Below the pieces are notes generated by a model. It searched no databases, was not told the origin of the DNA, and saw only the letters and a program-made list of their open reading frames with translations. From Rubinisphaera italica (lineage in GTDB: Bacteria; Planctomycetota; Planctomycetia; Planctomycetales; Planctomycetaceae), in the NCBI RefSeq assembly GCF_007859715.1, contig NZ_SJPG01000001.1:1576728-1640727 (forward strand): DNA of 64,000 nucleotides, read 5' to 3'. Below, piece by piece: positions 49,235 through 59,381 of this stretch. A program made the translations under genes and the position numbers. Within the stretch, counting starts at the first letter, position 1; every line of letters starts with the position of its first letter.

Positions 49235-49400
49235 TTGAAAATGAATTCGCGCATCTGAAATAGTCGAGAACTGTTTCTTGATCGGCTCACAATTTCTATG
49301 AGATAACCATTTAAATTGAACGAGTATAGACACCATCATGTTTGATTGCAGAATTCTACTGACGCCAGCATTGGTTTACTCAAGTCATCGGTAAAACAGA

Positions 49401-49503
49401 GTTAGACCATTTTCAAATGGTAACTGCAGTCGCATGGACATCAAAAGTCCTAAAAATAATGTGTTTGCTCCTGCTGAACGCTGCAGGTGATTTTTGAATA
49501 TGC
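49401..49503 (-). repeat. 103-base dispersed repeat, copy B
   Basis: This is the inverse-orientation partner of 25250-25352, roughly 80 percent identical without gaps. It keeps the GGAGC, GCGACTGCAG and ACCATTT/AAATGGT palindromic blocks. It sits in the spacer between a lipoprotein gene and PSD1 pair 3. Confidence 0.8.
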
Positions 49504-49660
49504 TCTAGATATTATCAGCCCCAATTGAGAATTCTCTTGATTTTCACAAGGATGCCCTCTAAGATAGCAACTAGGATATCGCGAGATATCAGCCTCGCAG
49601 ATGCATACTCCCTCCCTCCTTTGCCCACCCTGAGTTTTGTTGAGAGGCAATATCATTATC

Positions 49661-52270
49661 ATGAAATCGCTAATAATCGCTGGATTTCTGGGAACCTGCC
49701 TGATTACTCCTTTGTCTGCAGAGGAGACGATAGTCCCGGAGGCGGAGATCTCCTACGAAAAACAGATCCGTCCGATTCTGCAAGCGGCTTGCTTTCATTG
49801 TCATGGGGAAGAAGCAGAAGTAGACGGTGGACTGGATCTGCGTCTTCGCCGTTTTATGGTGCAGGGCGGTGATTCAGGACCTGCAATTGTTCCCGGGAAA
49901 CCGGACGAAAGTTATCTGCTCGATCGCATTGCGAGCGGTGAAATGCCTCCCTCAGGATCAGGTCATCCCCTCTCTTCCGAACAACAGGATCTGATCACCC
50001 GCTGGGTTGCTCAATCGGCTCCCACGCTCCGTTCCGAACCGGAAACTTTGGCACCGGGGATGGTCATTCTGCCTGAAGATCAGGAATGGTGGTCCTATCA
50101 GCCAGTCACCCGTCCGGAACTTCCGGACGTCCGCAAGCCTGAATTGGTCGAGCAGCCGATTGATCGATTCGTATTGCACAAACTGGAAGAGGCTGGTTTT
50201 GAATTCTCGCCTCTTGCGGATCGTAAAACGCTTATCCGTCGCGCCTGTTTCGATTTGTGGGGCTTACCCCCAACACCCGAAATGGTCGAGGAATTCGTGA
50301 AGGATGATCAGCCAGACGCCTGGGAGCGTTTGCTCGACCGCCTGCTGGCTAACGACCATTTTGGAGAACGTTGGGCTCGTCACTGGCTCGATGTCGCTGG
50401 CTATGCAGATTCGGAAGGAGTGACAACAACCGATCCCGAACGCAAATGGGCCTGGCAGTATCGCGACTATGTGATTAAATCACTGAATAAAAACAAGCCC
50501 TACGATTTGTTTGTTCAAGAACAGTTGGCGGGGGACGAAATGGTGTCTCCGCCTTACAAAAATATGCCTCCCGACGCGATCGAAAAGTTGATTGCCACCG
50601 GGTTTTTGCGAATGGCCCCCGATGGCACGATGTCTAAACAGCTCGACGACGATCTGACAAAAAACGAAGTTGTGGCCGATACTGTGGAAATTGTCAGCAG
50701 CATTTTTCTCGGCTTAACTGTCGAATGTGCTCAGTGCCATGAACATCGTTACGATCCGATACCGCAAGCGGATTACTATCGTTTGCGAGCCGTCTTCGAG
50801 CCAGCATTGAACTGGAAGAAATGGAAAACGCCCAGCCAGCGGAGCATTTCTTTATATACCGACGAAGATCGCGCCAAAGCGGCTACGATTGAAGCAGAGG
50901 CGAAGAAAATACTCGATGAACGCCTGGTGAAACAGCAGGAATTTATCGATCGCAACTACGAAAAAGAATTGGCCAAGTTGACCGAAGCCGAGCGTGAAAT
51001 TGCCGTCGCTGCTCGTGAAATTGCCGAAAAGGATCGCACGCCTGAACAAAAAGAAATATATAAAAAATACCCCAGTCTCAGCATCACTGCCGGTTCCCTG
51101 TATTTGTACGACAAACCGGCAGCCGACGAATTGAAGAAAATGGCCGATGCTGCTGCCGAACTCCGCAAAACCAAGCCGGAAGAATTTTTCGTTCGTGCAT
51201 TAACCGAAACCGCCAGTGATTTAACTCCCACTTTTGTTTTTAACCGTGGTGACCATCAACAACCCAAAGAAGAGGTCAAACCGGCTGGGCTTTCGATTTT
51301 GAATCACGTTGTGGAATCGCAAATTCCCGATAACGATCCTGCGATCCCTTCTACAGGACGCAGGCTCGCATTCGCTAAGCAGTTAACCTCCGGTCAACAT
51401 CCGTTGACTGCGCGTGTGTTTGCCAACCGTAATTGGCTGCATCTGCTCGGTCGTGGAATTGTCATTACGCCGTCCGATTTTGGTCGACTCGGGACTCCTC
51501 CCTCGCATCCTCAACTCCTTGATTGGTTAGCTGATGAATTCGTGCAGCAAAACTGGGATATCAAAAAATTCATCAAAATGGTCATGCTGAGCCACACTTA
51601 TCAACAGGCACTTTCAACAGATACTGCCTACTTGACCAGAGATCCCGATATCGCCTTGTATGGCAGTGCACGACTGAAGCGGATTGAAGCGGAAGTTCTG
51701 CGCGATATGGTCCTGGAAATTAGTGGAAACTTGAACGAGAAAATGTATGGCCCGCCCGTACCGGTCATGTCTGATCCGGTTGGACAGTGGGTGATTGGCA
51801 TTGAAAACCTGAGTGCCGGACGGCCTGGAAAAGTGCTCGAAATGCATGGGGAAGATTTGCGACGCAGTGTCTATGTGCAGGTTCGTCGCACCCGTCCGCT
51901 TTCGATTTTCGAAGTCTTTGATAATCCTCGTATGGAACCGAACTGCGAACTTCGCAGTTTCTCGACCGTCGCACCACAATCGCTCATGCTGATGAACGGC
52001 GACTTCATAATGCAACAGGCCAAAGATTTCGCCTCCTTATTGAATACCGAGTATAAAGAAGATAACCCTCAGAAAATTAATCAGCTGTGGCAGCGCGTAT
52101 ATGCTCGTCTTCCCGACCAGTCAGAATTGGCAGACGCACAACAGTTTCTGGTTGAACAGCAGGAAACATTGGCTGAGCGAGCAGGGAAGGACGATGATCC
52201 TGCATTGCTCGCGCTGGCGAACTTGTGCCAGATTCTCCTGAGCTCTAACGAGTTTCTCTACATTGATTAA
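49661..52270 (+). CDS. PSD1 / planctomycete cytochrome C protein, subtype A, pair 3
   Basis: This 869-residue secreted protein has the signal peptide MKSLIIAGF to LSA. Heme motif CFHCH is at 44-48, then [20 protein letters not shown], very like the 6625 gene. DUF1549 has [11 protein letters not shown]; a Glu/Lys-rich helical insert follows ([28 protein letters not shown]), then DUF1553 with [13 protein letters not shown]. It ends [13 protein letters not shown], the subtype A tail. An upstream TTG frame adds eight residues; the ATG at 49661 gives the leader. The partner DUF1501 gene starts 63 bases later with its own AGGAAG site. Confidence 0.9.
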   Translation: MKSLIIAGFLGTCLITPLSAEETIVPEAEISYEKQIRPILQAACFHCHGEEAEVDGGLDLRLRRFMVQGGDSGPAIVPGKPDESYLLDRIASGEMPPSGSGHPLSSEQQDLITRWVAQSAPTLRSEPETLAPGMVILPEDQEWWSYQPVTRPELPDVRKPELVEQPIDRFVLHKLEEAGFEFSPLADRKTLIRRACFDLWGLPPTPEMVEEFVKDDQPDAWERLLDRLLANDHFGERWARHWLDVAGYADSEGVTTTDPERKWAWQYRDYVIKSLNKNKPYDLFVQEQLAGDEMVSPPYKNMPPDAIEKLIATGFLRMAPDGTMSKQLDDDLTKNEVVADTVEIVSSIFLGLTVECAQCHEHRYDPIPQADYYRLRAVFEPALNWKKWKTPSQRSISLYTDEDRAKAATIEAEAKKILDERLVKQQEFIDRNYEKELAKLTEAEREIAVAAREIAEKDRTPEQKEIYKKYPSLSITAGSLYLYDKPAADELKKMADAAAELRKTKPEEFFVRALTETASDLTPTFVFNRGDHQQPKEEVKPAGLSILNHVVESQIPDNDPAIPSTGRRLAFAKQLTSGQHPLTARVFANRNWLHLLGRGIVITPSDFGRLGTPPSHPQLLDWLADEFVQQNWDIKKFIKMVMLSHTYQQALSTDTAYLTRDPDIALYGSARLKRIEAEVLRDMVLEISGNLNEKMYGPPVPVMSDPVGQWVIGIENLSAGRPGKVLEMHGEDLRRSVYVQVRRTRPLSIFEVFDNPRMEPNCELRSFSTVAPQSLMLMNGDFIMQQAKDFASLLNTEYKEDNPQKINQLWQRVYARLPDQSELADAQQFLVEQQETLAERAGKDDDPALLALANLCQILLSSNEFLYID

Positions 52271-52333
52271 TCGACCTGACGCGACTCAGACTCTCTCCTT
52301 GCGCTCCTGCCTAAAATTCATCAGGAAGTTCTT

Positions 52334-53794
52334 ATGAACAAAGAGATTTCAGCCGAAAAATATGCAGGTAGCCGACGTCACTTCCTGGCTAGTTCCGCCT
52401 TCAACCTGGGTGGACTGGCGGTTAGCTGCTTGGCCCAGCAAGCCAGTCACGGTGCAGAGGGGACGAAGCCTCCCCTCGAACCGCAAATTTTCGATACGCA
52501 GCCTAAACCGGCGCATCAACCTGCCCGCGCCAAATCGATGATCTCCTTATGGATGCAAGGGGGCCCCAGCCATCACGATCTCTTTGATCCCAAACCGGAA
52601 ATGAGCAAACACGACGGCGAAACCTATCCCGGGGAACTGAAGTACGACGACCGCGCCAATTCCACCTCGAAAATATTCGCATCACCCTGGAAATTCGCGC
52701 CCCGTGGCCAATGCGGGATGGAACTTTCCGATCTGATCCCCCACACCGGAGAGATTGCCGACGATATCACGCTTATACGGAGCACTCATACCGGGGTCAA
52801 TAACCACGGGCAATCGATCACCGCGCTAAACACAGGTCGGATCATTTCCGGTCGACCTTCATTGGGAAGTTGGCTGACCTATGCACTGGGAGCCGAAACA
52901 CGAGACCTGCCCGCGTATCTGGCTTTGATCGATCCGGGGCAACTTCCAGTGATGGGAACGGAAAACTGGTCGAACGGCTGGCTCCCCGCCCTCTATCAGG
53001 GAACAGTGATCAGACCCCAAGAGCCTCGTATTCTGAATCTCGATGTCCCTGCTCATTTACAGGGTGCCCCACAAGCACGGGCCTTGGAATTTTTAAACCA
53101 TCTGAATCAGAAACATCTTGTTGAAAGACCACATCAGAATGAATTGCATGCGCGCATTTCGACTTACGAACTGGCCGCACACATGCAGCATGCCGCGAAA
53201 GAGGCGCTCGACTTATCTAAAGAATCCAAAGCGACTCATCAGATGTACGGCCTCGATGACCCTGCGACCAAAGAATACGGCGAACGTTGTCTCATCGCAC
53301 GACGGTTAGTCGAACGGGGCGTCCGTTTTGTCCAGGTTTTCACCAGCAACCAATTCTGGGATCATCATTCTGGACTGACCGTGAGTTTGCCGAAAGCGTG
53401 CAAAAAGGTCGACAAACCTTCGGCTGCCCTCGTCAAAGATTTGAAGCAGCGCGGCTTGCTCGACGAAACGATTGTGCATTGGGGCGGAGAAATGGGACGC
53501 TTGCCCGTGATTGAAAACGACGGTGCCCCCACGAAAGTTGGACGTGATCACAACACGTATGGTTTCAGCATGTGGGTCGCCGGCGGAGGATTTCGAGCCG
53601 GGTACACTCATGGAGCAACTGATGATTTTGGTTACAAAGCGGTTGAAAATATCGTGAACCACCACGATTATCACGCTACCATCCTGCATCTATTCGGCCT
53701 CGAACATGAACGACTAACGTTTCTGCGAAACAGTCAGGAACAAACATTGACTGATGCTCAGGAATGCCGTGTCGTCAAGGAACTCCTTACATGA
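52334..53794 (+). CDS. DUF1501 protein, Tat-exported, subtype A, pair 3
   Basis: This 486-residue protein has a twin-arginine signal (SRRHFL, Arg14-Arg15). The DUF1501 blocks are WMQGGPSHHDLFDPKP, WGGEMGRLPVI and GRDHNTYGFSMWVAGGG, and it ends with HDYHATILHLFGLEHERLTF. It closely resembles the 9279 protein and shares its WGGEMGR signature. AGGAAG five bases before the ATG at 52334 supports the start. Confidence 0.9.
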   Translation: MNKEISAEKYAGSRRHFLASSAFNLGGLAVSCLAQQASHGAEGTKPPLEPQIFDTQPKPAHQPARAKSMISLWMQGGPSHHDLFDPKPEMSKHDGETYPGELKYDDRANSTSKIFASPWKFAPRGQCGMELSDLIPHTGEIADDITLIRSTHTGVNNHGQSITALNTGRIISGRPSLGSWLTYALGAETRDLPAYLALIDPGQLPVMGTENWSNGWLPALYQGTVIRPQEPRILNLDVPAHLQGAPQARALEFLNHLNQKHLVERPHQNELHARISTYELAAHMQHAAKEALDLSKESKATHQMYGLDDPATKEYGERCLIARRLVERGVRFVQVFTSNQFWDHHSGLTVSLPKACKKVDKPSAALVKDLKQRGLLDETIVHWGGEMGRLPVIENDGAPTKVGRDHNTYGFSMWVAGGGFRAGYTHGATDDFGYKAVENIVNHHDYHATILHLFGLEHERLTFLRNSQEQTLTDAQECRVVKELLT

Positions 53795-54378
53795 GTATCT
53801 GTGAAGATAACGGCCGGATAAGTCGCGTGAGTTGAAGGAGGTTGATCTGACATGAGTGAAGTTAGCCAGACCAGCCAGAGCATTTGAAAATGCTTCATAT
53901 AGCCGTGCGCGATTTATGGATACTCTTGAAATGAGAGATTCGCTCAATATCCTGCATCAATTACTTTTATGATCAATGATTATCTGAGTGGCACGACCCA
54001 GAACGAAGTGATGGGCGTGGGTAATACGGGCGACCACGCCCTTCGCGTTGCTCATGGCGTGCCACGCATGATCCAGTCATATGGTCAGGGCTTATCGCAG
54101 GAAGCTCTGCAATCTGTTCGAGCTCACTGGAGATGCATGGCCTGCTTATCTGGTAGCATTAGTCGAGTATATCGTAGCCCGGGTTCAACTGCAGTGGACA
54201 CTCGGCTGGTCTAAACATGCACCGAAATATGCATAAGGGATAACCACAGCATTTGAGTCTGGCGAGACGATGCTGATTAATAAAAGAGAACGTTGCATCG
54301 CGTCAGGATTCTACTGATGCGACTGTTACCCAAGTGACTTGTTGGTGATGATGGCGCATTCTGGTGTCGCTCATAGTA
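53795..54378. other. Intergenic region between convergent DUF1501 genes
   Basis: This 584-base region lies between two convergent genes. A strong inverted pair GGGCGTGG (54013-54020) / CCACGCCC (54034-54041) is present. A further palindrome AGCATTT-GA-AAATGCT near 53878 shares its core with the 103-base repeat. An 81-codon frame at 53969-54214 has no support. The hairpins may end transcription from either side. Confidence 0.55.
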
Positions 54379-55824
54379 CTACGATAATAAATCATGCAGA
54401 ACATGCCCGTGCACGTCGGTCAGGCGGAAATCTCGACCTTGGAAGCGGTAGGTGAGACGCTCATGGTCGATGCCCATTTGATGAAGTATTGTCGCCTGCA
54501 AATCGTGAACATGTTTTGGTTTTTCATCAACTCCAAAGCCGAGTTCATCAGTCTTACCGTGAATTAATCCTGGGGAAAAGCCACCGCCGGCGGCCCACAT
54601 GGAATAAGCATCGATGTGATGATCGCGACCAGTGTTTTGGCGGACTTCGCCCATTGGTGTGCGGCCAAATTCTCCGCCCCAAACGACAATCGTTTCATCC
54701 AGCAGACCTCGTTCTTTTAAATCCCGTACAAGTGTAGCGGACGATTGATCGACTTCCCGGCAGATATCAGGCAGATGTTCTTCCAGGTTTTCAGTCGGTC
54801 CACCGTGGTGGTCCCAGTTCGTGTGATATAGCTGAATAAAGCGAACACCACGTTCCACGAGTCGACGTGCGAGCAGGCAATTATTTGCAAAGGAAGGCTT
54901 GCCCGGTTCGGCTCCATACTTTTTGAGTGTGGTTTCTGTCTCTTGTGAAAGATCCATCAGGTCGGGGGCACTCGATTGCATTTGATAAGCCATTTCATAG
55001 GCTGAAATTCGAGTCGAGATTTCTGAGTCTCCAACGGCTTCCAAATTGATACGGTTCATGTCTGAAACGGTATCGACAAAATTTCGCTCCTGTTCACGCG
55101 TGATACCTGCAGGGCTGGACAAATTAAGAATCGGTTCCGGGCCGTTGCGGAAAGGAACTCCCTGATAAGTGGTTGGTAGGAAACCGCTTGACCACAGCGC
55201 CGAACCACCCCGGGGACCGCGCGGCCCGGATTGCAGTACGACAAAACCCGGGAGATCCTTTGTCTCGCTGCCAAGACCGTAGGTGAGCCAGGAACCCATG
55301 CTCGGTCTTCCAGGTTGAGGAGATCCGGTATTCAAAAAAATCTTTGCCGGTCCATGATTGAATACGTCCGATTGCATTCCGTGCAACCAGCAGACATCGT
55401 CGGCGATTGCACGATGGTGAGGCAACAAGTCGGAAATTTCCTGCCCGCATTCTCCATAACGTCCGAATGTTCGGGGACTGCCCAGCAGAGTTTCATTTCC
55501 CTTGAGAAACGCAAATCGCTTACCTTCCAGAAAACTGGCAGGGGGAAGCTCACCATGATGTTTCCGTAATGCGGGCTTATCATTAAACAGGTCGAGCTGG
55601 CTCGGACCTCCGGCCATGAATAGAAAAATAATCGCTTTTGCTTGAGGGGCATGATGCGGCAAGCCAGATTGCTTTGAGTCTGACTGAGCCGATGCAGTTG
55701 TCGGCCTCTCCAATTCGCCGAGAGCAGCAGCTCCAATCCCCAGCCCACAATTTCGAAAGAAATGCCGACGGGTTTGATTGCTAAGGCTTCCCATCAGGTC
55801 ACTCAGATGCGATGCAGGAATCAT
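54379..55824 (-). CDS. DUF1501 protein, Tat-exported, subtype B, pair 4
   Basis: This 481-residue protein has a twin-arginine signal (TRRHFFRN) and a short hydrophobic stretch. The blocks are [57 protein letters not shown] and RFQGRDFRLT at the C-terminus, matching the 45323 paralogue rather than 9279. The ATG at 55824 is used; a second ATG at 55794 would place the twin arginine at residues 9-10. It starts 28 bases after the PSD1 stop on the same strand. No clear ribosome binding site. Confidence 0.88.
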   Translation of the reverse strand: MIPASHLSDLMGSLSNQTRRHFFRNCGLGIGAAALGELERPTTASAQSDSKQSGLPHHAPQAKAIIFLFMAGGPSQLDLFNDKPALRKHHGELPPASFLEGKRFAFLKGNETLLGSPRTFGRYGECGQEISDLLPHHRAIADDVCWLHGMQSDVFNHGPAKIFLNTGSPQPGRPSMGSWLTYGLGSETKDLPGFVVLQSGPRGPRGGSALWSSGFLPTTYQGVPFRNGPEPILNLSSPAGITREQERNFVDTVSDMNRINLEAVGDSEISTRISAYEMAYQMQSSAPDLMDLSQETETTLKKYGAEPGKPSFANNCLLARRLVERGVRFIQLYHTNWDHHGGPTENLEEHLPDICREVDQSSATLVRDLKERGLLDETIVVWGGEFGRTPMGEVRQNTGRDHHIDAYSMWAAGGGFSPGLIHGKTDELGFGVDEKPKHVHDLQATILHQMGIDHERLTYRFQGRDFRLTDVHGHVLHDLLS

Positions 55825-55852
55825 TGTTGTGTGATCTTTCTGTCTTCAATGA

Positions 55853-58822
55853 TTATTGCCGAGTAATAAATTCATCTAAATTGATGAGCACACGGGCAAC
55901 CATGACCCATGCGGCTTGTTCGGATGTAACTGGTTTGCCATCATCGCGTTGTCCGATAATGGTTGCCCTCAGTTTCTGATCCTGGTCGAATACTTTTTCT
56001 TGTGAATCAAAATAAGTATTTATTCGATTCAATTCTGAATTTGTGGCTTTGCGTGAAAAGCAGATTAGAAATGCATACTGCAACCGTTCGTCCCATGTCC
56101 CTGGTGCAGTAGAGATCCGCCTTCCGAGCGATTGAGCCATTTCGAAGAAGGCAGGATCGTTAGCGACCGTGAGTGATTGCAATGGTGTATTGGAACGATC
56201 TCGACGAGTACATGTTGTGTTAAACGATGGAGTATCAAATGTGCTCAACAAGGGATGAGGCGCACTTCTTTTAAAGAACGTGTACATGCCACGTCGATAA
56301 CGATCCTCTCCTTTACTTGTGGGCCAACTGGAGTTGACTTGAGTGAAGGTGTAAACGCCATCCGGTTGAGGCGGGTAAACACTCGGTCCACCAATTCTTT
56401 CAGTCAATAAATCTGAAACCGTGAGTCCGGCATCTCGAATGAGTTCTGCATCGAGCCGAATACGCGATTGCCGAGCCAGATACTTATTGAGAGGATCAAC
56501 GCGAAAAGCATCTTCCCTGGCTTCCGAAGCTTGCTGATAAGTTTTCGAAGTGACGATCAAACGAATCAGATGCTTAACCGACCAGCCGCTTGTCATGAAT
56601 TCACTGGCGAGCCAATCGAGTAACTCAGGGTGAGTTGGAGGAGTACTTTGCAGTCCGAAGTCATTTTCGGTTTCGACCAACCCACGGCCAAACAGCTGCA
56701 TCCAAATTCGATTAACGGTGACTCGAGCCGTGAGCGGGTTATCTTTTTGAGTCAACCAACGTGCCAGATCGAGCCGAGTCATCAAAGGAGATTCACTGTT
56801 TTGTCGACTATTGATCCCCGGCAAGAAATCAGGAGTTCCGGGTGTTACTGGCTCTGCCTTCCTGAGAAAATCTCCACGAATTAATCTGTGTGATTCCCGT
56901 GGTATTTTTAATTCCGACATTATCATAGTTGTCGGGATCGACTGAATCAGTTTTTTCTGGTCTGCTTCGAGAGAAGTTTGGATTTGAGTAAGCCGCGTCA
57001 ATTCCGGGTCCGGCAAGCCAAGTAATTGGTGATCAGCTGCAGAAATCAGCAGCCGGAATCGACCGATGCTGTATTGCGGGTTTGCCATAGTCAGCGTCAA
57101 CTGGAATTCCTGTTTGTCAGCGTTCGACTTGAGGGGTTGGCAATAAATTATCGCCTCACGATTCATGTTCATGTTTCCCTTAGTGACGTTGATTGCCCAG
57201 CCGGTTTTTAAGTTGCCATCAATCGCGTTTTTTATTGGAAACTGATTCTGAGAATGATCCGCGGTGGCATCGACCCATTGAGCGATCTGTTCGGTTGTTT
57301 TCAAATCAACTTCATGGAGTACAAAGTTCCCATTGCTGGCTCGTCCTGGTCCTTGCTTTGGCAATGAAGGATCGATGAGTGTTTCGAGCTTAATCGCCGA
57401 AATCTGTGCCAGCGGTGATGTGAACGTGACGGTATATTCTTCAGAGTTCGGATTGGTCCCGGACGCGAGAACAGAACCGTCTGGTAAAACAGTGAGGATG
57501 GCTCCACCAGCGGACGTGCTGTTTTCTGGTGTGATGGCCGTCCAAATTGATTCCGTCGAAATCGGCTCGCTGATCGTTGAGTCGAGTTGTTGTTTGCGTG
57601 CTTTTACTGCGGCAGTTGCGGACCTGAATTTCTCATTCAATTCTGCCAGTTGTTCGCGTTGCTGGTCAGAGGGGACCTGAAGTTGTGGTGAAATGGAATT
57701 GACATCCTGAGTGTGATTGAAAAAGGCAAACAGCCTGTAGTATTCCGTGTGAGTAAGTGGGTCATATTTATGGGTATGGCATTGTGCACAGCCTACCGTT
57801 AATCCGAGCCAGACCGCTCCTGTTGTATTCGTTCGATCGACAACAGCTTCATTCCGGAACTGCTCTTTGTCAGATCCTCCTTCTTGATTGACCAACGTGT
57901 TGCGGTGAAAACCAGTCGCTATCAACTGCTCTGGCGTTGGGTTCGGCAGGAGATCGCCGGCGAGCTGTTGAAGAGTAAATTCGTCGAATGGCATATCGTC
58001 ATTGAAAGCATTGATCACCCAGTCACGATAGAGCCAGATTGATCGAGGGGAATCGACGGTGTAGCCATTGCTATCGGCGTATCGAGCTTGATCGAGCCAG
58101 TGTCGTCCCCATTTTTCGCCATAGTGGGGACTTGCGAGCAGACGGTCGACCAGTTCCAGATATTTCTCTGGCGACTCGCTGCTAATATAATCCTTCGCAT
58201 CTTCAGCCTTGGGAGGCAAGCCAATCAAGTCGAGTGAAACGCGGCGGATCAATGTCGAGGGGGACGCCTTTTGAGATGGAGTCAACTGCAGTGACTCTAG
58301 CCGGCGACGAATAAAAGCATCGATAGGATGAATTGAATTCCCGTCCGCTCCATTCTCTGAGGCTGGGACAGGTGGAGACTTGATCGGCTTGAAAGACCAG
58401 TGTTGTTCATAGTTTGCACCACTGGAAATCCAATTCGCAAATTGCTCTTTTTGTTGCCCGGATAGTTCTCGACCGCTATCTGGCGGAGGCATCATGAGAT
58501 CGGGATCGTCTGAAAGAATGCGACGCATTGCTTCGCTGGAATCTGGATCCCCGGCAACAATGGCTCGATATCCTCTTAAATCCGCTGTGGCTCCCTCATG
58601 AGTATCCAACCGTAAATCGGCGGATCGGGTCTGCTCATCTGGACCATGACATTTGAAACAGGTATTCGACAAAAGCGGCCTGATATCACGCGTGAAATCG
58701 ACTGAGTTCGTCGGGTCAGAGTCTGCCGCTTGGCTATATTGTACAAAAAATGTACCCGCGAAAAGCAGAATGAAAATATGAAAATAATTTAGCAATGAAG
58801 GGTTTAATCGCGAGTAAGTCAT
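55853..58822 (-). CDS. PSD1 / planctomycete cytochrome C protein with discoidin-like insert, subtype B, pair 4
   Basis: This 989-residue protein starts at ATG 58822; a TTG at 58840 is in frame. The signal peptide is MTYSRLN to YSQA. The heme motif CFKCH is at 55-59, and the DUF1549 block [11 protein letters not shown] follows. An insert of about 180 residues between the helical part and DUF1553 is beta-rich ([36 protein letters not shown]), as in F5/8-type or similar carbohydrate-binding modules. DUF1553 has [12 protein letters not shown] and [11 protein letters not shown]. It ends [12 protein letters not shown], the subtype B tail. Its DUF1501 partner follows 28 bases later. Confidence 0.9.
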   Translation of the reverse strand: MTYSRLNPSLLNYFHIFILLFAGTFFVQYSQAADSDPTNSVDFTRDIRPLLSNTCFKCHGPDEQTRSADLRLDTHEGATADLRGYRAIVAGDPDSSEAMRRILSDDPDLMMPPPDSGRELSGQQKEQFANWISSGANYEQHWSFKPIKSPPVPASENGADGNSIHPIDAFIRRRLESLQLTPSQKASPSTLIRRVSLDLIGLPPKAEDAKDYISSESPEKYLELVDRLLASPHYGEKWGRHWLDQARYADSNGYTVDSPRSIWLYRDWVINAFNDDMPFDEFTLQQLAGDLLPNPTPEQLIATGFHRNTLVNQEGGSDKEQFRNEAVVDRTNTTGAVWLGLTVGCAQCHTHKYDPLTHTEYYRLFAFFNHTQDVNSISPQLQVPSDQQREQLAELNEKFRSATAAVKARKQQLDSTISEPISTESIWTAITPENSTSAGGAILTVLPDGSVLASGTNPNSEEYTVTFTSPLAQISAIKLETLIDPSLPKQGPGRASNGNFVLHEVDLKTTEQIAQWVDATADHSQNQFPIKNAIDGNLKTGWAINVTKGNMNMNREAIIYCQPLKSNADKQEFQLTLTMANPQYSIGRFRLLISAADHQLLGLPDPELTRLTQIQTSLEADQKKLIQSIPTTMIMSELKIPRESHRLIRGDFLRKAEPVTPGTPDFLPGINSRQNSESPLMTRLDLARWLTQKDNPLTARVTVNRIWMQLFGRGLVETENDFGLQSTPPTHPELLDWLASEFMTSGWSVKHLIRLIVTSKTYQQASEAREDAFRVDPLNKYLARQSRIRLDAELIRDAGLTVSDLLTERIGGPSVYPPQPDGVYTFTQVNSSWPTSKGEDRYRRGMYTFFKRSAPHPLLSTFDTPSFNTTCTRRDRSNTPLQSLTVANDPAFFEMAQSLGRRISTAPGTWDERLQYAFLICFSRKATNSELNRINTYFDSQEKVFDQDQKLRATIIGQRDDGKPVTSEQAAWVMVARVLINLDEFITRQ

Positions 58823-59381
58823 ACTGCAATCATCAATCAAACAAGGCGAGAAATTGGAGAGGCCATTCGGTCGATCAGGAACTCTTTAAACTACGACCGC
58901 ATAAACAGTTTATTATACACGACTGACTGAAATCTGACTATTGTTTGCATGCTTTTTCAGTCCGGGAAACTGAACACATCATAAAGATCGTCAAAGGACG
59001 GACACTAACTAAAGTTCACCATAAGTCTCATGTGTGGTGAAAGGTTGATACGATGAATTAAAGCAAACCTTAAGTCTCGATAGTTGCTTCGCTTGCAGGG
59101 ACGATATAGCATAGTTGAAAAGTGATCTGAAAAATCTGCACCGTTTTCGATATGAGCTCGCGTCCATTTCATTCAGATATGTCCTTCCACATTTATGACC
59201 ACGTGATGATTTTTCGAAATGCGAATCTTCACAAACCTCGTGGTAACCACCCCGCCCAACAGGTATTTTTCTCAACGGAACTTCTAAACCGACTTTGCTT
59301 CGTGTTTGTATCGAAGTTGATTTTTAGTGGGACTGCAGAAAATATTACCCTGTAGAGACCATCAACCTGCGGAGAAAAATA
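58823..59381. other. Divergent intergenic region
   Basis: This 559-base spacer separates the minus-strand PSD1 gene from the plus-strand DUF1080 gene. Overlapping short frames at 59009-59275 (minus) and 59152-59355 (plus) have no domain, signal or ribosome binding site. Promoters for both genes are expected here, but none is clear. Confidence 0.5.

Noticed and set aside
53969..54214. 81-codon frame between the convergent DUF1501 genes
   Set aside because: It covers hairpin repeats and has no domain or ribosome binding site.
59009..59355. Two overlapping short frames on opposite strands
   Set aside because: Neither has a signal, a domain or a start site; the region is probably promoter DNA.
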